A stretch of DNA of 64,000 nt from Phalacrocorax aristotelis (taxonomy: Eukaryota > Chordata > Aves > Suliformes > Phalacrocoracidae): contig NC_134288.1 of NCBI RefSeq assembly GCF_949628215.1, positions 9,927,682 through 9,991,681 on the forward strand. Reading direction: 5' to 3'. The notes under the pieces were generated by a model. It made no database searches and was not told the origin of the DNA. It saw only the letters and a list, made by a program, of their open reading frames with translations. Numbering within the stretch: position 1 is the first letter of the stretch; every line of letters starts with the position of its first letter. This document shows positions 57,801 to 64,000 of the stretch, piece after piece. Position numbers and translations under genes: made by a program.

Positions 57801-60150
57801 CCCCAGTGCTGCCGATGGGATTCCTTTGGGAAGCTGGGTGCTGGGGATACCCAAGGGGGCCTGGGGAGCCCTGCTGGGTGACAGGGCCTGGGGGACCTGC
57901 TGGCCTGCTGGCAGGCCCCCCCAGCCCCCGGCACCCAACAGGGATCCCCAAGCCAGGGCAGAGCAGACAGGGATGCAATGTTGTTTACAATCCATCCCCG
58001 AACTCGATGCCTCCTTCAAGCCCTGGTTTGTTTGTTCAGGCCTGGAGTCTGACCAAAACAAGCCTCCCTGGGCAGCTCCAGTTAAATTAGGAAAGCCAAG
58101 GAACAACAGAAAAAACCCAGCTAAACTCTGCCTTCGCCGGAGAGGCCATGTTGCGGGATTGGATGGGATGGGCTGCCCAGTGCCTCACTGCCTCCTGCTC
58201 TTTGGGGCTGCGGTGTGGGGCATTGTTGCCCACAGCTGCCCAGATGTGCAGCCCCACTTTGCCTGCAGCTGCCTGCTCTGGGGCAGGGCCATGTGCACCT
58301 GCGGTGGGACCCACAGCCTCCCGCCTTGCTTGGCCATGACCAAAGGCTGCCCTCACCCCGAGAGAAGCTCAGAGCTGGCCTGGGCACCCAGGGCACAGGG
58401 ACTCCAGGGTGCAGGCACCCCAGGGCTGTGCATGCACAGCAGACCCAGCAGGTACCACAGTGATAGAGATTTGCTGGGTGGTGGCTGGCTCTGCCAGTCC
58501 CTCTGCGACACCCCAGGCTGGCTTTCATTGGAGTTATGGCTCAGCATTTTCCCAGCTTTTGAGGAGTTTGTCATCTAGGATGGCTGAGGGGACAGCCTTG
58601 CACATCCCTGCACCTACCTGTTGATGCCCCCACTGTCCCCACACAGCCAGTGGCTGGGAGAGGGCCCCCAGGCAGCGTGGCTGGTGCAGGCCACCCTCGG
58701 GACCCCCTGCTCAGTGTGTTTGGCCCTGGCCCTCAGGGCTGCATGGGCTCAACATGCACTGTCTCACAGCACCACTAGCCCTGCTCAGCTAGGGGGATCT
58801 TCCAGGAAATTGGGGGGCAGAGGCACACGGGTCCTTTTGCACCCGGGCGGGACATGGTGAGGACATGGTGCTGGCAATGCTGCTTGGCTCAAGGGCTGGT
58901 GACAGTTGGAGAAAAGCTGTCTGTGCTCTTATCAGTTCGGGCACCTGGGGTCCTGGTGCTGCTGCCTCACTGGAGCATGGGGTTTACAGCCCCCCAGGGA
59001 GGTGTCCACTGGGACAAGCCAGCCGGGAGCTATTCCTGGGTCTGACGCAGGCAGCCGCACTCGGCAGATGGGGGTTCCAACAGTGCCTGTGAGCCCTCAG
59101 GAAGGAAATGCTGCTTCCTGCCATGGGTGGTGGGGACAGGGTGAGATGGGGTGGGGGGCACTCCTGTGGGTATGCAGCCCCTCTGGAGCAGCACCCCAAT
59201 ACCCCCACCCTGCCCCCACCCAGCCACCCACACACTGTGAGACTCAAGTCTCACCAAGCGCCAGGAACATTTGCAAAGCCCGTAAGTGAGAAAAGAATGA
59301 TGCTGGAGAGGTTTCGGTGGTCCCTGCCCGTATAGCCCTTGCTCTACTGCCTACCAAAACCCTTCCCAGGAGCTTTCCAGCAAGGCTGCATCCTGACCCA
59401 GAACAGGGAGTGCTGAGCCCCGGGGATGCCTGGCACAGCCAGCCCAGCTGGGACCATGAGGAGCCGTGGCAGGGATGGCAGGGTGATACAGCTGCAGTGA
59501 CAAGCACCAGTGATCTGCAGCAACCACGAGTTGCAGCACCCACAGCACCCTCAGCACCCATCTCCTCCAAGGAGGCAGTGCCCCGTGCAGATGGGCCAGG
59601 ACCAGGGCCAGGCTGCAAACCTGCAGGGGAGACACTAACCTGGCTGCAGCACTGCTGCTCGGGTGGGCACAAAACCCCCATGCACCCAGCTCTGCCTCCA
59701 ACAGCCTGCAGCAGGCAGAGAGCTGGAGCAGGCAGCTGGTACGGGGGATACCATGTGCTTGGATGCTGGAGGCAGACCCCTACCCGAGCTGCCCCGCTGC
59801 CCGTCCCCCCCTACCCAGCACCCTACCTTCAGCAGCCACTGGGTGCTGTTCTCCAGGATCCTCTCGAGGTGCCGCAGGCGCTGGGCTGCCCCATGGCTGG
59901 CATGTGCAGTGCCAGCCGGCGAGTCCCGCTGCAGCAGTGCATTGGCGGGGCCGGGGGCAGCAGGGGCAGGGGGCTGGCAGGGTGATGGGTCAGCCTCGGG
60001 CAGCACGAAGGTGTAGCTGCAGTGGCCATGCTGTACCCGGTGGTAACGTCGTCGGCCGCCCCCCTCCAGTGCCCGGCGCTGGGCTCCAGCTGCGCACAGT
60101 GCCATCGTGGCACAGGTCAGGGCCACGAGGCTGAGGCTGAGCACCTGCAT
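51840..60150 (-). CDS. ANGPT4: Angiopoietin 4
   Basis: Nine coding exons (minus) lie at 59827-60150, 55466-55621, 55099-55220, 54491-54723, 53977-54092, 53393-53494, 53136-53302, 52087-52217 and 51840-52000. All have GT-AG borders and total 1,512 nt, exactly 503 aa plus stop, the size I recall for human ANGPT4. Exon sizes 156, 122, 233, 102, 167 and 131 match angiopoietin genes. The product is a secreted Tie2 (TEK) ligand. Features are a signal peptide at residues 1-~22, a coiled-coil multimerisation region to about 275 (exons 2-4, Leu/Gln-rich heptads) and a fibrinogen-like domain from about 288. That domain includes GGWTVIQLRTNGSLSFQRSW, the calcium-site DADNDNC (434-440) and the end LNGIRWHHFQGPSYSLKG. 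N-glycosylation sequons are NST, NQT and NGS. Position between FAM110A and RSPO4 excludes ANGPT1/2. Confidence 0.97.
52001..59826 (-). other. ANGPT4: ANGPT4 introns
   Basis: Intron 1 (55622-59826, 4.2 kb) is the only long one. The others are 245, 375, 398, 482, 90, 918 and 86 bp. Intron 1 contains a T15 run followed by AAATAAAC at 56968-56990 in an AT-rich patch and is otherwise unremarkable. No nested gene is seen. Confidence 0.85.
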
Positions 60151-60480
60151 GGTGCTGGGGTCCCACGGTGCTGGGAGGGGTGTGAGAGTGTGGTGCCACG
60201 GCTGGGGATGCGTTGGCACTTCCCAGGCGGCCGCGACGTTGCTTTTTTGCCGGGATGGGTCAGTGGGTGCTCGTCGCCAAGTCGAAACGCTGCAATTTCG
60301 GCATTTCCTCCCTCTGAGCCGGCTCTGGCTGCCCTGGCCTTTTATCACCAGGCAGCCGCAGCCCTCGCAGGGGGAGAGGGAAAAAAAAAAGAAAAACAAA
60401 GGAAAAAATCTGTTTAAAAACAATACTTCTATCTTTTTTCTTTCCTCCTAGCCCACTGCGGGGAGATCAAGTTTCACACG
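60151..60480 (-). promoter_or_regulatory. ANGPT4: ANGPT4 promoter and 5' UTR
   Basis: On the minus strand TGATAAAAGG at 60348-60339 is a TATA-like box about 190 bp before the ATG, predicting a start near 60312. GGAGGAAATG at ~60310-60301 is ETS-like. Farther upstream, an A-rich block at 60370-60420 has ACAAAGG (SOX/TCF type) and AAACAATA. CACACGTGAT at ~60476 is an E-box. Confidence 0.45.
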
Positions 60481-60496
60481 TGATCTATAAATTTCT

Positions 60497-60513
60497 CACA
60501 CACACACACACTC
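60497..60513. repeat. (CA)n dinucleotide repeat
   Basis: About eight CA units lie in the ANGPT4 upstream region. Confidence 0.85.
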
Positions 60514-60519
60514 ACCCAC

Positions 60520-61945
60520 AAAACCCCCGTCCCTCCCCCAGCTACGTGCACCCGCCGCCACCCCAGACCATTCTCTGCGCAGCTCATTGCACCTCCCAGA
60601 GTGGGCAGCGCCACGGCAGCGCCGCCAGCCAGCGGGGCTGAGCTGCCCCCACCAGCAACGAGCCCTCCCACCCTCTGGCCCCAGCACCAGTGAGTCCCCC
60701 CCGATCAGCACCCGCTGTGACCCACTATCCCCAGGACACCCCCATCCTGGGGAACAGAGCTCCCTCCCTGCGTCCTGGCTATTTATAACGCTGGAGGGAG
60801 CCAGGCCTCTGTTTGGCTGCTCCGGCCATGGGACGAGCCCGTGGGTCCAGGACGGGGGATGTGTCCCAGGCGGAGCTTGGCAGGACCTGGCCAGACCCTA
60901 CACAGGGCTTGGGGTGTCCAGATCCCAGGCAGGATGTCCGCTGGGGGCCGGAACGGCTGTGTGTGATGGGCACCCACCAAAGTTGGGTGTCACCACAGCT
61001 GCCAGCCTACGTACTGGGTTAGTTCTAGGCTGGTTCCCCTGGGAGGGGACAATCATAGTGGTGGGGACAGGCTGGCATAGGAAAGCGAGCTTCTCTGGGC
61101 ACGGGGATGCTCACGCCTCAGGAAAGGGTGATTTTCTCCCAGCATGGGGGGCATGTGTCCCTGCACACCAGGCTGCTTGTACAGCCATGGGGCCAGGGAA
61201 GGGACCCCACTGCTGTCCCAGTTACTGTGGGATGGCCAGGGATGCTGTGGGCGCCGGTGGTGGAGCAGCTGGCGGGAGCGCTGTCTGTAGCACGGAGTAG
61301 TGCTGCCCAGTGAGTGGGTTTCCCCATCCCCCTGAGGGAGATGCCAGAGCTGCCATGGGGCCAGCGTGCTGCGGTTGTGCCTTTGCAGTAACCAGATTAT
61401 GCGACTAGACCCAGTTGTCACTGTGAGGGTGTCCCTGGTAGACTCGGTGCTCTCACTGCAATTAGCAACCGGCCCAAGTAGCCCCTCGGTGGCAGAGCTG
61501 AGCCCGGGATACCTGCAGGGCAGCAGCCCTGGTGATGCGGCTTGCTGCTTGCTCCAGCTGCTGGCTCAGGGACTGAGCGATGCTGGTGATGCTTTAAATA
61601 AAACCTTTAAAATAAAATCTTTCCCCAGACCCCTCAGTGCCTGGGGGCTGGGGCAGGGTGTCCCCCCTCACTGGGAGCCATGCTGTGATGCACAGGTGGC
61701 TGCAGGTTATGGGATGGCCCTCCAATGCCAGCAGCTGCCTTTCCCCTCCACTTTGGAGTCTGGGTCTGGCTGCGTGCTGGAAGGGCTCGGAGGGGCACAG
61801 CTGCTTTCACACCCCTGGCAGTGCTGTGAACCACAGCAGGGCTGGGGGATGCAGGGGTAATGCTCTGGCCACATCCAGCATGCATGTCACCCTCTGGCAG
61901 TGCCTTGTGGAAATGAGGAAAACAGGGAGGCAAGAGGGATGCTGG
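60520..61945. other. ANGPT4-RSPO4 spacer
   Basis: No gene is supported. An A/T-rich stretch AATAAAACCTTTAAAATAAAATC lies near 61596-61619, but its AATAAA motifs are on the plus strand with no plus-strand gene to serve. Confidence 0.6.
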
Positions 61946-61957
61946 AGGTTTAATACA

Positions 61958-61963
61958 TTTATT
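61958..61963 (-). terminator. RSPO4: RSPO4 poly(A) signal AATAAA
   Basis: AATAAA on the minus strand is followed 4 bp on by ATTAAA. Both lie in an AT-rich patch at the expected end of RSPO4. Confidence 0.65.
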
Positions 61964-62570
61964 TAACATTAAGCAAACAGAGGAACTGCTGCGCAGCTTC
62001 ATGCTCCTGGGGCTGGCTCGATGCTGACACCCAGCGCTCTCACCCTGAAGGATCTGTGCAGCCCTCGTGGCCCTGGCAGCCCTGACACCCCACTGCCAGT
62101 CCTGGACCTGGCCACCCCCTGCTTGCACTCAGAGCAGGGACAGGGGGCTTTGGCCCTGGGAAACCCCCAAATACAGAGGTTTGTGGCTGGGGTAGCAATT
62201 TGAGCAAAACACATATCAAATATGCTGATAGAGCCCTCCATGCCTCATGGATGTACGCCACTTATTTCTGCAGGTGACGTGAGCATGGCAGTCAGCTTGA
62301 CAGGATAGACTGGCATGGCTGGGCTCAGCACCCCCAGGTCATGCCCGAGGTGATGGCTGGGAGGGGTCTGAGGTGGCTGCTCCCAGTGCATCCTGGCTGA
62401 GGATGCAGAAGGCAGCAGCATCCCCTGCCCAGACTTGCTCCGGCAGCTGCAGTGCCATGGTGAGCACTTCTGTCCAGGACCAAATGTGGGCACAGCCACG
62501 CCAAATTCCTGTGCCCACATCCAGCTGGGGTGCTGGGGAGAGAAGCTCCTCCAGCTTTTCTGCAAGCCTA

Positions 62571-62795
62571 AGGATGGCAGGATTTGGTCCATGGTTGCAC
62601 TGGTGAGGATGCTGAGCACTGGGCTGGCATAGTCCCCAGCAGGGTTCCCAGCCTGGGGTCCCACTGCCCTCCAAGCCTCAGGACAGCAGTATTTGGTCCA
62701 CAGTTGTGTCATTGGGGATGCCAAGCACCAGGTTGGGCTGCCGTGAGTAATGGCATGGTCCCAAGCAGGGTCCCGACACTGGGCATCCTGCCACT
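62571..62795. repeat. RSPO4: Diverged 109-bp tandem duplication in RSPO4 3' UTR
   Basis: A block starting AGGATGGCAGGATTTGGTCC at 62571 is repeated as AGGACAGCAGTATTTGGTCC at 62680. Further parallel blocks follow (GATGCTGAGCACTGGGCTGG versus GATGCCAAGCACCAGGTTGG). A decayed third copy may follow at ~62813. Confidence 0.75.
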
Positions 62796-63315
62796 CCCTG
62801 AGCCAGTGGCTGAGGATGAGGGACCCTATCTGGCACCCAGAGCAGCTTGGTGGTGCACTGTGAACCTCTGTGCAGTTGGGACCCCTTGAGGACAGGGCAT
62901 CTCCCAGCCCTGGGGGATGGTACCCAGGCAGGCATCATCTTCATCAGTGGGGTCCAACACTGGGACCAACCCCATCCCACCAGGCTGGAGCAAGGGAAGG
63001 GACTGAGCAGGCTGGGGGAGAGGGAAAAACAGAAAAATAAAGGAGCCACCCCCTCCCCAAGCCCCAGGGCATTGCTTTGGACACTGCAAATTAGATTTTC
63101 TGAAAAGGAAATGTTTTACAGGCCATAAATTGTCTCAAAAGAAAATGGGAGGGGGGGAGAAAATTGTGCAATTTTTTGTGGATGGAAAAACAGGGGTGAC
63201 GCGGCTGGGGCAGCACGGCAGGAGCCGGTTGGGAGCTCTCCATGCTGCTGGTTGCCGGCACAGAGAGCTCCTGACCAGCTCCCGCTGCGCTGCCTCAGCT
63301 CCTGTGCTGGTGCTG

Positions 63316-63389
63316 CTAGGTACCCGTCTGCGGTTCTGTCTTCGGCTTCTTCTGTCGCTTTTTACCTTTATTTTTGGGTTCAGTTTTCT
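63316..63389 (-). CDS. RSPO4: R-spondin 4, last coding exon (partial gene)
   Basis: A pyrimidine-rich CTGTTCTAG acceptor at about 63400-63390 opens a 74-bp coding exon with two bases completing a codon. It encodes KTEPKNKGKKRQKKPKTEPQ, then TGT and a TAG. This is the Lys-rich, heparin-binding C-terminal tail of R-spondins, secreted ligands that enhance Wnt signalling through LGR4-6 and ZNRF3/RNF43. A phase-1 junction (G|AG, Glu) fits the family's TSP1-exon/tail-exon border. The tail is shorter than I recall for human RSPO4. The furin-like repeats and TSP1 exon must lie past the right edge. Synteny next to ANGPT4 gives the name. Confidence 0.85.
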
Positions 63390-64000
63390 CTAGAACAGAA
63401 AAAGGAGGAGAAAAGGAGGGTTCACTCACATCCAGGCAGCAGGATCCATCCTCAGCCCCATCCATGAAATGCGGATTCCACACCCTCCCCTAGGTGTTAG
63501 CGCAGGATCCTCTTCCTGATTTGGAGAACCCCAGAGCCACCCTCCAGGTCACCAAACAGCAGCGAGAGTCTGCAGGGGGTCTGGGGGTGCTGGCAGCATG
63601 CGCAGAGGGACACCAATATGTTGCCCCCACAGCTCCCATGGCCAGACCCTAAATCCTGATACCCCCAAAATCTCCAGGAATGGGCTGAAGTCAGCTCAAC
63701 TAAACTGAGGGGCTGCCTGGAGAGACACCAACTTCCCTCTGAGCAGGAACTGGGGATGCTCCAATGCCGTGAATTGCTGCCATGGCCATGCCTGGCTCTG
63801 CCGCAGTGGTGGGCTGTGCCTCCCCTCTAGAGAAGATGGCACTGGCCACCACTGTGGGCTTGCAGAGGACCCAGACAGCCCCCAGGCGGATTAGGGCATG
63901 GTGGGAAGCGGAGTGGCCTTAGGGTGCATCTGTGCATGGGTGCTAATGATCTCCCTGGGGATGCCCTTCCTGTGCGGAAGGTCCCTGTCCAGGCGGCATA
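63390..64000 (-). other. RSPO4: RSPO4 intron 4 (to window end)
   Basis: I searched the minus strand for the TSP1-domain exon and did not find it, so the remainder is intron. Confidence 0.65.

Larger units (their letters stand above)
61945..63315 (-). other. RSPO4: RSPO4 3' UTR
   Basis: This runs from the RSPO4 stop codon to just past the AATAAA at 61963-61958, about 1.37 kb. It contains a diverged 109-bp tandem duplication. The extent assumes that this poly(A) signal is used. Confidence 0.6.

Noticed and set aside
63130-63393. Plus-strand 87-codon frame over the RSPO4 exon
   Set aside because: The minus strand carries the R-spondin tail with a splice acceptor. The plus frame is Phe/Leu-rich antisense noise.
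1-64000. CRISPR arrays, insertion sequences, operons or phage
   Set aside because: Introns, CpG islands, CR1 and syntenic animal genes show vertebrate nuclear DNA. Tandem repeats here lack spacer structure.
1-64000. tRNA, rRNA or known microRNA genes
   Set aside because: I saw no cloverleaf A/B boxes, rRNA segments or convincing precursor hairpins. The hairpins at 17.7 and 21.4 kb are too short.

Overview
The window is vertebrate nuclear DNA, most likely from a bird. It is GC-rich with short introns and short intergenic spacers, and it carries a CR1 LINE 3' end. It also holds a solo LTR of an endogenous retrovirus type that I know from Neoaves rather than chicken. The gene order and strands match the human 20p13 block: CSNK2A1(-), TCF15(-), SRXN1(-), SCRT2(-), SLC52A3(-), FAM110A(+), ANGPT4(-), RSPO4(-). 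I believe this corresponds to chicken chromosome 20. Gene identities rest on reading translated exons against family sequences that I remember; no database search was possible.

Layout. 1-7.3 kb is CSNK2A1 intron 1 with an antisense CR1, ending at a CpG-island promoter (6.8-7.9 kb) with ZNF143, NRF1, ETS and YY1-like motifs. 7.9-13.8 kb is spacer with minisatellites and three possible enhancers. 13.8-16.7 kb is TCF15 (2 exons, TATA box, poly(A) signal). 16.7-22.7 kb is spacer. 22.7-24.3 kb is SRXN1 (2 exons, poly(A) signal, an exact 70-bp tandem duplication in its 3' UTR). 25.1 kb has paired AP-1/ARE sites upstream of SRXN1. About 26-31.2 kb is SCRT2 (2 exons, SNAG plus five zinc fingers, AU-rich 3' UTR). 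31.2-34.9 kb is spacer with a 390-bp polypyrimidine tract and a conserved-looking element. 34.9-36.9 kb is SLC52A3 (3 coding exons). 36.9-45.5 kb is the divergent SLC52A3/FAM110A spacer with the solo LTR. 45.5-47.7 kb is FAM110A, with its coding region in one exon. 47.7-51.8 kb is convergent spacer. 51.8-60.35 kb is ANGPT4, with nine coding exons that add up to exactly 503 codons. 61.9-64.0 kb is the last exon and 3' UTR of RSPO4, whose other exons lie beyond the right edge.

The genes do not form one pathway. They include a ubiquitous kinase subunit, a somite bHLH factor, an antioxidant reductase, a neural repressor, a riboflavin transporter, a spindle/centrosome protein, and two secreted ligands (a Tie2 ligand and a Wnt potentiator). 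What they share is an ancient syntenic neighbourhood, strongly compacted here. I found no undescribed gene system. The observations most worth checking are regulatory and repeat-related: the SRXN1 AP-1/ARE pair, the SCRT2 AU-rich islands, the exact 70-bp duplication with a neighbouring CTCF-like site, the FAM110A CCAAT/CHR promoter, a palindrome plus MARE cluster at 42.9 kb, and a CCCRT pentamer family that recurs across the window. Most long open frames are stop-poor GC-rich noise.
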